Both the position numbers and the translations under genes were made by a program. A model generated the notes under the pieces. The model did no database searches and was not told the DNA's origin. It saw only the letters and a program-made list of their open reading frames with translations. Below are positions 41,602 through 51,191 of a stretch of DNA of 52,308 nt, piece by piece. Positions within the stretch are counted from its first letter, which is position 1, and each line of letters begins with the position of its first letter. The DNA comes from an uncultured Verrucomicrobiota bacterium (GTDB taxonomy: Bacteria; Verrucomicrobiota; Verrucomicrobiia; Limisphaerales; UBA9464): positions 1-52,308 of the forward strand of contig CAIXUG010000004.1 of NCBI GenBank assembly GCA_903922605.1, in the 5' to 3' direction.

Positions 41602-42735
41602 ATGCCCACTGTGAAATCGCTCCACCGGTTCTGTGCGGTCCTGCTTGTCACCTCAATGGCGGTCTTGGCCGAAGATGCCCCCAAGCCGGTGACGTTGCCC
41701 GCCACCGCTGCGGAGGCCGCTCCGAAGAAGCCCTCTTTGCCCGATGATCCTGCGGCCGCCTGGAAGGCGCTGAACAAGGCGACCCAGCCGCCGCAACCGC
41801 CCGCCGAGTGGAACCAGAAGGCGCCCACGCCCGAGGAGTCCGCCGCTTTCCGGCGCACCATGGCCGATGCCGCCGCCGCCGCCGCCGATTTGGCCAAGGA
41901 GTTTCAGGACCGCTTTGCCAGCGACGCGCACGCCGCCGACGCCAAGCGGATGCAGGCCGAGTTGCTGCAGGCGGTCGCTTCCCTCCGGGGCGACTCCGCG
42001 GGGCAGGCTTTGCTCGCCGCGCCGAAAGACGCCTTCCAGCAGAAGATCCAGGCAGCCGTCGAGGCGGCCAAGCAGAAGCAGGCCGAGGGCATGCCGGCCG
42101 TCTTTGCGGAATTTGAGCGGCAGTTGCGCCTTCTGCAAAAGGAGTATCCCGACCGGCCCGAGATTTCCGGCGGCCTGCTGGAAGCCGCACAGGGCATTGG
42201 CGGCGACCGCGGCCTTGCCATTGTCAAAGAGGTCCGTGAAACCGCCACCAAGGAGGAGCTGAAGAAGTATGCAGCCCAGGTGGAGAAGCAGATCATGGGC
42301 GAGAAGATGAAACTGGACCGTGTGGGCAAACCGCTGGACGTCAAATTCAAGTCCGTCGATGGCCGCGATGTGGACTTGGCCGCCCTGAAAGGCAAGGTGG
42401 TGCTGGTGGATTTCTGGGCTACCTGGTGCGGCCCCTGCGTGGGTGAACTGCCCCATGTGAAGGAGGCCTACGCCAAACTGCATGGGCAGGGTTTCGAGAT
42501 CGTGGGCATCAGCTTCGACCAGGACAAGGACGCGCTGGAGACCTTTATAAAAAAGCAGGCAATGCCCTGGCCCCAGTATTTCGATGGCGAAGGCTGGCAG
42601 AACAAGTTTGGTCAGGAGTTTGGCATCATGGCGATTCCGGCCATGTGGCTGGTGGACAAGCAGGGCAACCTGCGTGAGCTTGAGGCCCGCGACCAATTGG
42701 AATCCAAGATCGAGAAGCTGCTTGCCGAGAAGTGA
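41602..42735 (+). CDS. TlpA/ResA-like thioredoxin with long helical N-terminal extension
   Basis: 377 residues. Signal peptide (FCAVLLVTSMAVLA), then about 210 residues rich in Ala, Glu, Lys and Gln that look helical (25-235), then a thioredoxin-like domain (about 240-377) with VDFWATWCGPCVGELPHV (Cys 276 and 279) and the cis-Pro segment IMAIPAMWLV. TlpA/ResA proteins reduce disulfides outside the cytoplasm, often of c-type cytochromes. The helical part may hold the redox domain or a partner. The stop codon overlaps a GTG of the next gene. Confidence 0.9.
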   Translation: MPTVKSLHRFCAVLLVTSMAVLAEDAPKPVTLPATAAEAAPKKPSLPDDPAAAWKALNKATQPPQPPAEWNQKAPTPEESAAFRRTMADAAAAAADLAKEFQDRFASDAHAADAKRMQAELLQAVASLRGDSAGQALLAAPKDAFQQKIQAAVEAAKQKQAEGMPAVFAEFERQLRLLQKEYPDRPEISGGLLEAAQGIGGDRGLAIVKEVRETATKEELKKYAAQVEKQIMGEKMKLDRVGKPLDVKFKSVDGRDVDLAALKGKVVLVDFWATWCGPCVGELPHVKEAYAKLHGQGFEIVGISFDQDKDALETFIKKQAMPWPQYFDGEGWQNKFGQEFGIMAIPAMWLVDKQGNLRELEARDQLESKIEKLLAEK

Positions 42736-43592
42736 CCGCCGTCATGCAACCTGCCCTCCCACTGGCCCAGCTTTTCCGTGTCATCCTGCTGGCTCTGATC
42801 GGCGTTGTGTTGCCGCGAGCCCTGTCGGCTGATGCGACTGCCAAGCCGGTCATTCCGCTGCTCCGGGCACACGCCCATAACGACTACGAGCACACACGGC
42901 CCCTTTTCGATGCGTTGGAGCAGGGCTTTTGTTCAGTCGAGGCGGACATTTACTTGGTGGACGGTCAGTTGCTCGTCGCCCATGACCGCAAGGGTCTGAA
43001 GCCCGAGCGCACGCTACAGGCGCTCTACCTCAATCCGCTGCGCGACCGCATCCGGACGAATGGCGGCCATGTCTATCCAGGACTCAGCAGCTTCCAGAAG
43101 AACGAGTTCACCCTGCTGGTGGATATCAAGGCCGAGGGGCCGGCGGTCTATGCGAAGCTGCGCGAAGTGCTGGCCGGCTATTCCGACGTGCTGACCCGTT
43201 TCACTTCGACCAGCACCACGCCCGGGGCCATCACGGTCATCCTTACCGGTGAACGGCCCGCCGGAATCGTCGCCGCCGAGCCGCAGCGCCTGTGCGCGGT
43301 GGACGGCCACTTCTCCGATCTGGAGGCCAACACCTCCGTCAACCTGGTGCCGCTCGTGAGCGAGAGCTGGGCACCGACCTTCTCGCGCTTCAAGGACGGT
43401 GTTTTGTCGGAGACCGATCGAGCGAAACTCCGGGAGCTGGTGGCCAAGGCCCACGCGCAGGGACGCCGCATCCGTTTTTGGGGCGTGCAGGACAGGCTCT
43501 TTGTCTGGCGTGAACTTTACGCCGATGAAGTGGACCTGCTGAACACGGATGATCTGGCGGGCTTGTCACACTATCTTCACGGCCAGCCCTGA
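42732..43592 (+). CDS. Secreted GDPD/PI-PLC-like phosphodiesterase
   Basis: 286 residues from GTG at 42732, overlapping the thioredoxin stop (GTGA); ATG at 42744 is an alternative. Signal peptide (LAQLFRVILLALIGVVLPRALS) is followed by HAHNDYEHTRPLFDALEQGF, EADIYLVDGQLLVAHD and later LLVDIK, the His/Glu/Asp cluster of glycerophosphodiester and related TIM-barrel phosphodiesterases. The C-terminal WGVQDRLFVWRELYADEVDLLNTDDL is the usual last strand. It probably hydrolyses glycerophosphodiesters or inositol phosphates in the periplasm. Translation coupling links it to the TlpA-like protein, for which I see no biochemical reason. Confidence 0.87.
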   Translation: MTAVMQPALPLAQLFRVILLALIGVVLPRALSADATAKPVIPLLRAHAHNDYEHTRPLFDALEQGFCSVEADIYLVDGQLLVAHDRKGLKPERTLQALYLNPLRDRIRTNGGHVYPGLSSFQKNEFTLLVDIKAEGPAVYAKLREVLAGYSDVLTRFTSTSTTPGAITVILTGERPAGIVAAEPQRLCAVDGHFSDLEANTSVNLVPLVSESWAPTFSRFKDGVLSETDRAKLRELVAKAHAQGRRIRFWGVQDRLFVWRELYADEVDLLNTDDLAGLSHYLHGQP

Positions 43593-43804
43593 ACGATACC
43601 TCGTCGAACCGCCAGTCTTACGGGCCGCAAGTACAGGCTGGCCGTGGTTCCAGAGGCGTTCCGGATGCAAATCAGTGGTAACCCATAAAGGGGGTGGGGC
43701 GGGGGGTGTTTGGCGGGCAGGATCGCCGCACGAAATGTCAGCCATCAAAGTCGGCGGCCATTCCCAAACTCAATCAGGCGGGATCAGCTTCAAACCGTAA
43801 CCCC

Positions 43805-44323
43805 ATGGCGATGAAAATTGGAAAGCCGTTCTACACCTGGTGGATTGCCTTGGTCTGGGCCGTGGTGTGCTGCGCTTCCTTCTATCACCCCGGGAATGAA
43901 TACATGCTCTGGACGATGGGTTCAGCTCCTGGCCTCTGGGGCGCGATGTGGCACGGGGATCAGGGCGACATTCATGGGCTTCTCCTCCCCGTTCTTGGCG
44001 CCGGAGCGCTCACGGTGCTGCTGCTGGGGCTGATCCTGGACCTGATGCGTGTTTCACGAGGCTGGTTCTTCGTCGCTTGGCCGGTCGTGACAGTGGCGCT
44101 TTTCACGGCGGTCATGGTGTTCGCCGATCGCCCTTTACAGCGCTCCCACACGGTGACGGATGGCCTGATTTCGTACAGTCTGGCGGCGATCAACGTGGCG
44201 CTCTTCTTCACGATTGTCTTCGGACTGGTCGGCACCCTGTGTGGCTGGGCGGTCGCCAAAGCCGCCAGGATTCTCAAGAGACGGTCGGGAAATCACCCGC
44301 ACCCGCAGGCCGCAAAACCCTAG
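43805..44323 (+). CDS. Small polytopic membrane protein of unknown function
   Basis: 172 residues from the ATG at 43805 (MAMKIGKPFYTWW); the frame is open for 37 codons upstream but the first helix starts here. About four membrane segments: around residues 8-30, 58-80, 88-110 and 122-150. A basic tail (KRRSGNHPHPQ) follows. No family recognised. Six bases separate its stop from the aminotransferase ATG. Confidence 0.7.
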   Translation: MAMKIGKPFYTWWIALVWAVVCCASFYHPGNEYMLWTMGSAPGLWGAMWHGDQGDIHGLLLPVLGAGALTVLLLGLILDLMRVSRGWFFVAWPVVTVALFTAVMVFADRPLQRSHTVTDGLISYSLAAINVALFFTIVFGLVGTLCGWAVAKAARILKRRSGNHPHPQAAKP

Positions 44324-44328
44324 ATCAC

Positions 44329-45603
44329 ATGCCCAGCTTCCGTGAACGTGCCCTCGCCCTTTTTCCCGCCGGTTCCAACGGCGAATACGGCATCCCGCCT
44401 GAACTTGTCCCGGTGATCGAGCGCGGCTCGGGCTGCCGGGTGTGGGACACCGAGGGACGGGAATTTCTCGACATGACGATGGCCTGGGGCGCGGCGCTGG
44501 TAGGCCACGCCCAGCCCAAGGTGGTCGAGGCCGCGACCCGTCAGGCGGCGCTGGGCGCCAATTTCGCCGCCGTGAACCGCCGCGCGGTCGAGCTGGCCGA
44601 ACGCCTGGCCGCGATCTCGCCCTGTGCCGAGCGCATCCGTTTTGTCGCCTCGGGTACGGAGGCGACGATGCTCTGCCTGCGGGTGGCCCAGGCGGCAACG
44701 GGACGGCCGAAGGTGCTGAAGTTTGAAGGGGCCTATCACGGCCAGCATCCGGTGGGTATCACGAGCATGATCAACGGGCGCCCGGCCAAGCTGCCGCAAT
44801 CCGATCCCAGCGGGGCAGGTGCGTCCTGGGTGGAGCGGGATGTGCTGGTGGCGCCATACAACGACTTGGCCGCCACCGAGCAGATCCTGTCGGACCACGG
44901 TCACGAGCTGGCGGCGGTGATCATCGAGCCGCTGCACCGCTGTCTCACGCCGCTTCCCGGTTTTCTCGCCGGCCTGCGCGCGGCGACCCGCCGTCACGGC
45001 ATTGTGCTCGTCTTTGATGAGGTGGTGACGGGTTTCCGGCTCGCCCTGGGCGGGGCGCAGGAATACTACGGCGTCATTCCCGATCTCGTGGCCTACGGCA
45101 AGGCGCTCGGCGGCGGCTTTCCGCTCGGAGCCTATGCCGGTCATGCCGATCTGATGGAAGTGGTCAATGAGCACCGCCTGCCGGGGCCGAACTACGCATG
45201 GTCCGCCTCGACCACCGGTGGCAATCCGGTTTCCTGCGCCGCCGCGCTCGCCGCGCTCGATCTTTTTTCCGCCCCTGGCACCTATGAATGGCTGCACGCT
45301 TCCGGTCGGAGCTTCCGTCTGCAGTTGGGCGAGGTGCTCGCCGCTGCGGGGGTGCCGGCGCAGATTCTGGGTGATGGACCGCTGGCACAAGTGGCCTTCT
45401 CGGCCCAACCGGTGACGGATCAGAAGTCGTGGCTGGCCAGTGACCGGGCGCGGAGCCGGGCGATCATGCTGGAACTCCTCGGCAACGGGGTATTCCTGAA
45501 TCCCATGGGCACCAAGCTTTACATCTCGCTGGCGCACGACGAGGCGGCGGTGAAGGAGTTCGTCAGTCGGTTCGCCGCCGCACTGGCCGCGACCGCGCAC
45601 TGA
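44329..45603 (+). CDS. Class III PLP aminotransferase, glutamate-1-semialdehyde-aminomutase-like
   Basis: 424 residues, ATG at 44329. PLP features: FVASGTEATMLCLR (phosphate-binding), KFEGAYHGQHP, VFDEVVTGFR (Asp to pyridine N), YGKALGGGFPLGAY with the Schiff-base Lys. The sequence follows the glutamate-1-semialdehyde family more than ornithine or acetylornithine transaminases. It lacks the GTLSGNP-type segment expected of a classical HemL (here SASTTGGNP), so I leave the symbol blank; a paralogous aminotransferase with another substrate is as likely. Confidence 0.88.
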   Translation: MPSFRERALALFPAGSNGEYGIPPELVPVIERGSGCRVWDTEGREFLDMTMAWGAALVGHAQPKVVEAATRQAALGANFAAVNRRAVELAERLAAISPCAERIRFVASGTEATMLCLRVAQAATGRPKVLKFEGAYHGQHPVGITSMINGRPAKLPQSDPSGAGASWVERDVLVAPYNDLAATEQILSDHGHELAAVIIEPLHRCLTPLPGFLAGLRAATRRHGIVLVFDEVVTGFRLALGGAQEYYGVIPDLVAYGKALGGGFPLGAYAGHADLMEVVNEHRLPGPNYAWSASTTGGNPVSCAAALAALDLFSAPGTYEWLHASGRSFRLQLGEVLAAAGVPAQILGDGPLAQVAFSAQPVTDQKSWLASDRARSRAIMLELLGNGVFLNPMGTKLYISLAHDEAAVKEFVSRFAAALAATAH

Positions 45604-45614
45604 TTCATCGCCGC

Positions 45615-46139
45615 ATGGACGCTGCGTCTGAGCCGTCGCTCGTTTTTCGTCAGGCCACCGTGGACGATATTCCGGTGATCCGTGCGCTGGCCGACCGCAT
45701 TTGGCGCGCGGCGTATGCGGAGATGCTCTCCCTCGCGCAGATTGAGCACATGCTCGGCCGGATGTATTCGGCGGCGACGCTGGCCCGTGAAATCGGCGAA
45801 GGCATCCGCTACGACCTGATGGAAAGGGCAGGAAAACCCATCGGCTACTTGGCCATCAGCGTTCGTCCTGACGGGCAGCAGGCCGAATTGCACAAGCTCT
45901 ACCTGCTCCCTGAGCTTCAAGGCCAGGGCGCGGGACAGGTGATGTTGGATCACGCCATCGCCGTGGCGGTGGCCGCCGGGGCCAAACGGCTGGAGTTGCG
46001 CGTAAACCGTCATAACCTCCGCGCCCAACGTGCCTATCTACGCGCCGGCTTCCACATCGAACGTGAGTTGTGCCAGGACATCGGTGGCGGCTTTGTGATG
46101 GATGATTTCGTTATGGTCCGAGAACTCGTGGCTCCGTAG
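45615..46139 (+). CDS. GNAT-family N-acetyltransferase
   Basis: 174 residues, ATG 12 bp after the aminotransferase stop. Acetyl-CoA binding motif A: LHKLYLLPELQGQGAGQVML, then a C-terminal LRVNRHNLRAQRAYLRAGF, all typical of GNAT enzymes. The substrate is unknown; it could acetylate a small amine, a peptide or a protein. Probable operon with the aminotransferase. It converges on ftsY across a perfect inverted repeat. Confidence 0.88.
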   Translation: MDAASEPSLVFRQATVDDIPVIRALADRIWRAAYAEMLSLAQIEHMLGRMYSAATLAREIGEGIRYDLMERAGKPIGYLAISVRPDGQQAELHKLYLLPELQGQGAGQVMLDHAIAVAVAAGAKRLELRVNRHNLRAQRAYLRAGFHIERELCQDIGGGFVMDDFVMVRELVAP

Positions 46140-46178
46140 CGCAGAGTGACAGTTTGCTGTGAGGAATCTTTCGAGCTT

Positions 46179-46246
46179 CGTAGCAGCCGACGTGAGGAGG
46201 CTCTGACTGGAACTGAAAATGGAGCCTCCTCACGTCGGCTGCTACG
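46179..46246. repeat. Perfect 25-bp inverted repeat between convergent genes
   Basis: cgtagcagccgacgtgagga-type arm at 46179-46203 pairs exactly with 46222-46246; the loop is 18 bases. It lies between the GNAT and ftsY stops, so it can work as a bidirectional terminator, and its shape (long, perfect, short loop) is that of a palindromic dispersed repeat. No T tract follows, so a classical rho-independent terminator is not certain. Confidence 0.85.
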
Positions 46247-46263
46247 CAATGGGGGGCAGACCG

Positions 46264-47181
46264 CTACTCCCGTGTGGCGAAAAGTGCCTCGGCGAAATCC
46301 TTGGCGTTGAAGGGCTGCAGATCGTCGGGCTGTTCGCCCACGCCGATGAACTTTACCGGGATGCCCAGTTCGCGCTGGATGGCCACGACGGCGCCGCCCT
46401 TGCTCGTGCCGTCGAGCTTGGTGATGACCAGGCCGGTGAGCTTCACCGCCTTGTGAAATTCACGCGCCTGATTCAGGGCGTTCATGCCGGTCGAGCCGTC
46501 GAGCACGAGGAGCACCTCGTGCGGTGTGCCGGGCAGCTTCTTGTCCATGACGCGATGCACCTTCTGCAGCTCGGCCATCAGGTTGTTCTTGGTGTGCAGC
46601 CGGCCGGCGGTATCCACGAACAGCCATTGGGTGCCGCGTGACTGGGCGGCCGAGATGGCATCGTGCGCGACGGCCGCCGGATCGGCCTGATAGGCCCCGG
46701 CGATGACCGGGACGTGCAGCCGGTCGCCCCACAGCTTGAGCTGCTCGATCGCCGCGGCGCGGAAGGTGTCGCAGGCGGCCAGCATCGCGGTGCCACCGCG
46801 CTCCTGGATGAGGTGGGCGAGCTTGGCGGAAGTGGTCGTCTTGCCGGTGCCGTTCACCCCCACGATGGAGACCACTGTGAGCCCTTCCGGGCGCTGGTGC
46901 AGCGTCGGGTCGCCGGTCGAGAGGCTCTTTTCCACCTCCCGCGCGGCGATCTCCACGAAATCGAGGCCGGAGCGTCCCTGGGTTTCAAACGCGCTCTTGG
47001 CCGCCGCGATAATCTGCTGGGTCATTGCCAGACCGAGATCGGCCCGGAGCAGGGCGGCTTCCAGTTCATCGATGCTGTCGGCCGTGAGGCGCGGCGAGCG
47101 CGAGACGATGCGTTTTACCTCGTGGGCGAGCGCGGTGGTCGTCTTGGTGAAGGCGGCCTTGAGTTTGTCGAAGAAGCCCAT
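46264..47181 (-). CDS. ftsY: Signal recognition particle receptor FtsY
   Basis: 305 residues, short and without an acidic A domain. N domain helical, then G domain: VNGTGKTTTSAKLA, ACDTFRAAAIEQL, DTAGRLH, TKLDGTSKGG and IGVGEQPDDLQPF. It docks the SRP-ribosome complex to the translocon. ATG at 47181. With the PHP gene 35 bp upstream and nusB before it, it forms a co-directional cluster. Confidence 0.97.
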   Translation of the reverse strand: MGFFDKLKAAFTKTTTALAHEVKRIVSRSPRLTADSIDELEAALLRADLGLAMTQQIIAAAKSAFETQGRSGLDFVEIAAREVEKSLSTGDPTLHQRPEGLTVVSIVGVNGTGKTTTSAKLAHLIQERGGTAMLAACDTFRAAAIEQLKLWGDRLHVPVIAGAYQADPAAVAHDAISAAQSRGTQWLFVDTAGRLHTKNNLMAELQKVHRVMDKKLPGTPHEVLLVLDGSTGMNALNQAREFHKAVKLTGLVITKLDGTSKGGAVVAIQRELGIPVKFIGVGEQPDDLQPFNAKDFAEALFATRE

Positions 47182-47216
47182 GCGGAAATGGAGACGGGAT
47201 GCGAAAGGGGCGAAAA

Positions 47217-48047
47217 TCAGGAGACCATGGCCGCCTTGGGGCGGCGCTGCCGGAGCAGCTCGACCTGGGCGTAAGGCAGCTTGACCCGGCCAATCAGCGG
47301 TTCCCCCTTGTTCATGCCGTGGCAGTCGCTGCCGCCCGTGGCAACGAGGCCGAAGCCGGCGGTCATGCGCTGGTAATGCGCCGAGGTCTCGGCGTTATGC
47401 CGGCTGTGCCAGCACTCGATGCCGTCCAGCCCTGCGGCGACGGCATCAGGGATCAGCTTGTCGGCGTGATAAAGTCCCGGATGCGCCAGCACGGCCACCC
47501 CGCCGACGCCATGAATCAGCTGGATGGCGACGGCGGCCTCCATCTTGGTCTTGGGCACCCAAGCCGGCCGGCCCTTCTTGAGGTACTTTTCAAACGCCTC
47601 GTCGAAATCCTTGCAGTAGCCACCCTGCACCAGCGCCCGGGCAATGTGCGGCCGGCCGGGCGAATGGCAGTTGGCCAGTTCGAGCACGCTGTCGGCGGTG
47701 ATCGGAATGCCCCGCTGGTTGAGCCGGTGCACCATGTCGCGGATGCGATTCGTGCGCACCGCTTGGAAACCGGACAGGCGCGACTGGAGCAGCACGGACT
47801 GGGTGTCGAGCCAGTAGCCGAGAATGTGAACCTCCTGCCCGAGCAGTTCGGCGGTGAACTCGCAGCCCGGGATGAACTCCAGCCCGTTTTGCTGGCACGC
47901 AATGCCCATCCGTTCACAACCCTCCACGGTATCGTGGTCGGTCAGCGCCACGGCCGACAGCCCCTGCGCGCGTGCATGCCCCGCCAGTTCCTCCGGCGAA
48001 TAGGTGCCGTCGGAGAAAAAGGTATGGAGGTGCAGGTCGGCAAACAT
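47217..48047 (-). CDS. PHP-domain phosphoesterase (RNase AM/TrpH-like)
   Basis: 276 residues. The start MFADLHLHTFFSDGTYSPEE puts the PHP motif 1 at the N-terminus; the open frame further upstream is not conserved. Other metal-binding motifs: LTDHDTVEG, PGCEFTAE, LAHPGLY, GSDCHG. The family hydrolyses 3',5'-bisnucleotides or acts as 5'-3' exoribonuclease on small RNA; a phosphatase or RNase role is likely. It lies between nusB (52 bp) and ftsY (35 bp). Confidence 0.9.
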   Translation of the reverse strand: MFADLHLHTFFSDGTYSPEELAGHARAQGLSAVALTDHDTVEGCERMGIACQQNGLEFIPGCEFTAELLGQEVHILGYWLDTQSVLLQSRLSGFQAVRTNRIRDMVHRLNQRGIPITADSVLELANCHSPGRPHIARALVQGGYCKDFDEAFEKYLKKGRPAWVPKTKMEAAVAIQLIHGVGGVAVLAHPGLYHADKLIPDAVAAGLDGIECWHSRHNAETSAHYQRMTAGFGLVATGGSDCHGMNKGEPLIGRVKLPYAQVELLRQRRPKAAMVS

Positions 48048-48099
48048 CGGTTCGTTCAGGCGGGAGCAATGTCGCACAGGCGACGTCCGGGCCAAACTT

Positions 48100-48615
48100 T
48101 TACTGCTCCGTCTCGTCCTTGGCGGTCCGGGCCGGGCGCAGGATGTCGCCCTTGACCTTGTCGAGGATGCCGTTGACGAACTTGCCGCTATCCTCGGTGG
48201 AAAACTTTTTCGCCACATCCACCGCCTCGTTGATGCTGACAACCGGCGGGATGTCCTCACGATGAAGCATCTCGTAGATGGCGAGGCGCATGATGTTGCG
48301 GTCCACCACGGCGATGCGGTGGAGATCCCAATTGCGGGCGTATTTCTGGATCGTGGCGTCGATCTCGGTGCGGTGCTCGATCACGCCGCGGATGAGCGCG
48401 TCGGCAAAGAGGCGGGTGGCCATCTCCTCGGTGGTGCTGGGGGGCAGCTCGGGCGCGGTGCCGTAGGTCGGACCGGTGTTCACCTCCAGGAAGGTGTTGA
48501 GCTGGGTGTTCTCCCAAAAGCTGTCGAGCGCCACCTGGAGATTCTCCGGCGGATTCAGATCATGCTGGAACAGAAATTGTACGGCCCGCTCACGGGCCTC
48601 ACGGCGCTTGCGCAT
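48100..48615 (-). CDS. nusB: Transcription antitermination protein NusB
   Basis: 171 residues, ATG at 48615. N-terminal [20 protein letters not shown] with the Arg-rich RNA-binding helix, then a helical body and the C-terminal [33 protein letters not shown] and KFVNGILDK, the hallmarks of NusB. It forms the NusB-S10 complex in rRNA antitermination. A loop of about 20 residues around 40-60 ([20 protein letters not shown]) is longer than in most homologues. Confidence 0.97.
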   Translation of the reverse strand: MRKRREARERAVQFLFQHDLNPPENLQVALDSFWENTQLNTFLEVNTGPTYGTAPELPPSTTEEMATRLFADALIRGVIEHRTEIDATIQKYARNWDLHRIAVVDRNIMRLAIYEMLHREDIPPVVSINEAVDVAKKFSTEDSGKFVNGILDKVKGDILRPARTAKDETEQ

Positions 48616-48692
48616 GTCAACAGTCTGCGGAAGGCCGCGCCGCTGCGGGAAGCAGATTCTCGCAGCCGTTTCAGCGGCTGGCCGCAGCGACC

Positions 48693-51134
48693 TCAGGGTT
48701 GGACGAGCCTGAAATACGTGCTTTTTGACGGTGACATGAGCGTCACCCGCCGGAGGTGATCCATTTCGACTGGGACGGCTTCAACGGGAGCCCATTCAGA
48801 CGGGGCCAGGGCGGTACTTTGCTGGAGGACGGAATTTGTGGACGGAATGGACCAGGAAAGCGTGAGGCCGTCCGCCGAGGGCGCGACCGTCAACCTGGGA
48901 AGCACGGGAGAGCGCCAGATGCCTCTTGGGCCGGCCGCGTACAAAGTGCTGCCATCGGACGTGACGGCCAGTCCGGCCCAGCGGCTGGTAGGCGCGGCCT
49001 TTGGCTGCCAGGTGGTTCCCCAATCCGGTGAAGTCCAAATGCTGGAAGTGGTCAGATTGATTGCCGCCAAGTCGCTTCCCGATCCGGAAGAGGAAACCTG
49101 CCACCAGCCCGCCTCGGGTGCGGTTGTGGCGTTCCAGACGTTTCCGCCATCCGCCGTGACGTAGATGTGGTGGTCGGCCAGCGAGCCGGAAATCCAACAC
49201 CTCCCATCCGCCGATGCGGATATAAAACCGGAGCCAAATACCGCGTCGCCGCCGGTATGCCATATGATCCCTGAATCCGTTGAAAATGCAAAAGACGAGA
49301 AACCTGGGCCATAGGGTATGGCACCGATTCTGGTCCCGTCTGCCGAGCAGGCTACTTTGGCCATTAGGTCCAGCCTGTGGGTCCAGTTAGTACCGCCGTC
49401 AGCCGAGACAAAAGTGCCCAGTTCACAGCTTGCTACCATTATTTGGCCATCGGCTGATGAGGCTCCAGAAATCCAGTACCCCGGTGAGAGCCCGGTTTTC
49501 TGCCAGGTCTTTCCCGAATCGGCAGAGATGTACACGCACCCACGCTCGTCAGCCGCATAAGTGGTGTAGGAGACAGCCAGAAGCCGGTTGCCATCCGCCG
49601 AGCAGCTGATGGAACTCCAGCCCGACTCGGGGAAGCTGGTCGGGGTCCAGGTTGTTCCGTAATCGGATGAGACATAAATTTGCCCACGCAACGGTCCAGT
49701 CAGCAGCGTGCGTCCTTCTGCGGAGGAGGCAAATGCGGCGGAGTTGGTCAGTGAAACATTGAGCGGAGTCCAGTCGGACAACTGCACCACCGCGTTGGAG
49801 CTGGTTATAGAGTTTGCGGCATTGCTCACGATCACCGTGTAATTACCCACGTCTGCAGCGGTGGCATTGGTCAGCAGCAGGGTTGCGGCATTGGCGCCGG
49901 AAAGGTTTCCGCCGTCGGACAGATTCGTCCCATTCTTCTGCCATTGATAGGAAATCGGTCCGGCCCCGCTGGCGATGACCTCCAAACTGAACGAATCGCC
50001 CGGATAAAAGACGATATTGGTGAACTGGCTGGAGGCGGAAACGGGAGTAGGGAGGGAGGAGAAAGTGTAGATGCCCCTACTGGAAGCCGTCGCCACCCTT
50101 TTGGCTCCGTCGGCGGACGTGGCGATGGATGCCCAATCGTATTTTTGCTCTACACCCTCATCTTTCCATGTGGCGCCCGAGTCCGACGAAGAGAAAATTG
50201 CGCCAGTGGTGGGCGCAGGGAAAATGCCAAAGGTGACAGTCGCCATCAGTTGGCGACCATCTGCGGACGATGCGACTGAATCCCAGATTCCAGGCTTCTC
50301 GAACGTTGTCCAGTTCAAGCCCGAATCGGCAGAGGTGCAGATGAACCCGGGTGTTGTGAAACCGGTAAATTCCCCTCTTTCCCCTTCAAAGGCACCGACC
50401 ACCTTTACGCCGTCTGACGAAATGGCGATGTGATCCAAAGCAGGTCCCGTAGCGTTGATCAGCGTCCAGTGGACTCCTGAGTCCGACGAGGCGTAAATCC
50501 GGGAACTCCAGGGCGATGAAGTGATCTGGGCCACTGCGGTGATTTTCTTGCCGTCGGGCGTACAGGCGGCGGCAACCCAGTGTTCCGCAGGGGTGTCCGT
50601 TTCTTTCCACGTGATGCCTGAATCCCGAGAAATATAGAGCGGTTGCGGATTGCCATCGGGATCGCGGTAAGGAGGGGCCACTAACTGAGATCCATCGGCT
50701 GAAGAAGTGATGGCGTTCCACGACATGATCGGGGCGCTGGTTTTAGTCCAGGTGGAGCCAAAGTCCGCAGAAGTGTAGATCACAGCATAACGCCCTGAAT
50801 CATCGGTATAGGCCGTCGCCACCAGTCGCGTGCCATCGGCAGAAATGGTAATCGAGGACCAACTGATCATCGGCGTGGGCCTCTGCGGCCAGTTGGCTCC
50901 CCCATCCGACGAGACATAGATCGCGCCATAGCAGGCAGCCGCCAATCGAGACCCATCGGCGGAAGAGACGACCGATCGCCAAATGTACCCGGGAGCACTG
51001 GTTTTGACCCAACCGTCAGCCGCCAGTGAAAAGCCGGACAGGACCAAGCCGAAGCAAACCGCCCCAAGGGCGAACAGAGTTTTCCGGGATTTTATGAGGC
51101 AGTGGTGAAGGGGCGGCCTTGGTCCGTCATGCAT
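48693..51134 (-). CDS. Secreted BNR/WD-like repeat protein with Ig-like domain
   Basis: 813 residues, ATG at 51134. Signal peptide ([20 protein letters not shown]) followed by two blocks of beta-propeller-type repeats, each unit reading S.D.G.TW-like, for example [30 protein letters not shown] and [13 protein letters not shown]. They occupy about 40-360 and 460-780 and are separated by an Ig-like domain (about 365-455, [16 protein letters not shown] and [13 protein letters not shown]). The closing part (about 775-813) resembles a second Ig-like fragment. It is BNR/sialidase-like, but no sialidase catalytic residues were seen, so a binding role is more likely. Secreted; no anchor. Confidence 0.85.
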   Translation of the reverse strand: MHDGPRPPLHHCLIKSRKTLFALGAVCFGLVLSGFSLAADGWVKTSAPGYIWRSVVSSADGSRLAAACYGAIYVSSDGGANWPQRPTPMISWSSITISADGTRLVATAYTDDSGRYAVIYTSADFGSTWTKTSAPIMSWNAITSSADGSQLVAPPYRDPDGNPQPLYISRDSGITWKETDTPAEHWVAAACTPDGKKITAVAQITSSPWSSRIYASSDSGVHWTLINATGPALDHIAISSDGVKVVGAFEGERGEFTGFTTPGFICTSADSGLNWTTFEKPGIWDSVASSADGRQLMATVTFGIFPAPTTGAIFSSSDSGATWKDEGVEQKYDWASIATSADGAKRVATASSRGIYTFSSLPTPVSASSQFTNIVFYPGDSFSLEVIASGAGPISYQWQKNGTNLSDGGNLSGANAATLLLTNATAADVGNYTVIVSNAANSITSSNAVVQLSDWTPLNVSLTNSAAFASSAEGRTLLTGPLRGQIYVSSDYGTTWTPTSFPESGWSSISCSADGNRLLAVSYTTYAADERGCVYISADSGKTWQKTGLSPGYWISGASSADGQIMVASCELGTFVSADGGTNWTHRLDLMAKVACSADGTRIGAIPYGPGFSSFAFSTDSGIIWHTGGDAVFGSGFISASADGRCWISGSLADHHIYVTADGGNVWNATTAPEAGWWQVSSSGSGSDLAAINLTTSSIWTSPDWGTTWQPKAAPTSRWAGLAVTSDGSTLYAAGPRGIWRSPVLPRLTVAPSADGLTLSWSIPSTNSVLQQSTALAPSEWAPVEAVPVEMDHLRRVTLMSPSKSTYFRLVQP

Positions 51135-51191
51135 CGTCGGTACACTTTAAAGCTGGGCTCTCATGTTTAAGACAGGATTTTCCGAGCCGCT

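Noticed and set aside
43593-43804. Possible RNA gene in the 212-bp space before the small membrane protein
   Set aside because: No cloverleaf, no conserved stem and no terminator seen; nothing can be supported.
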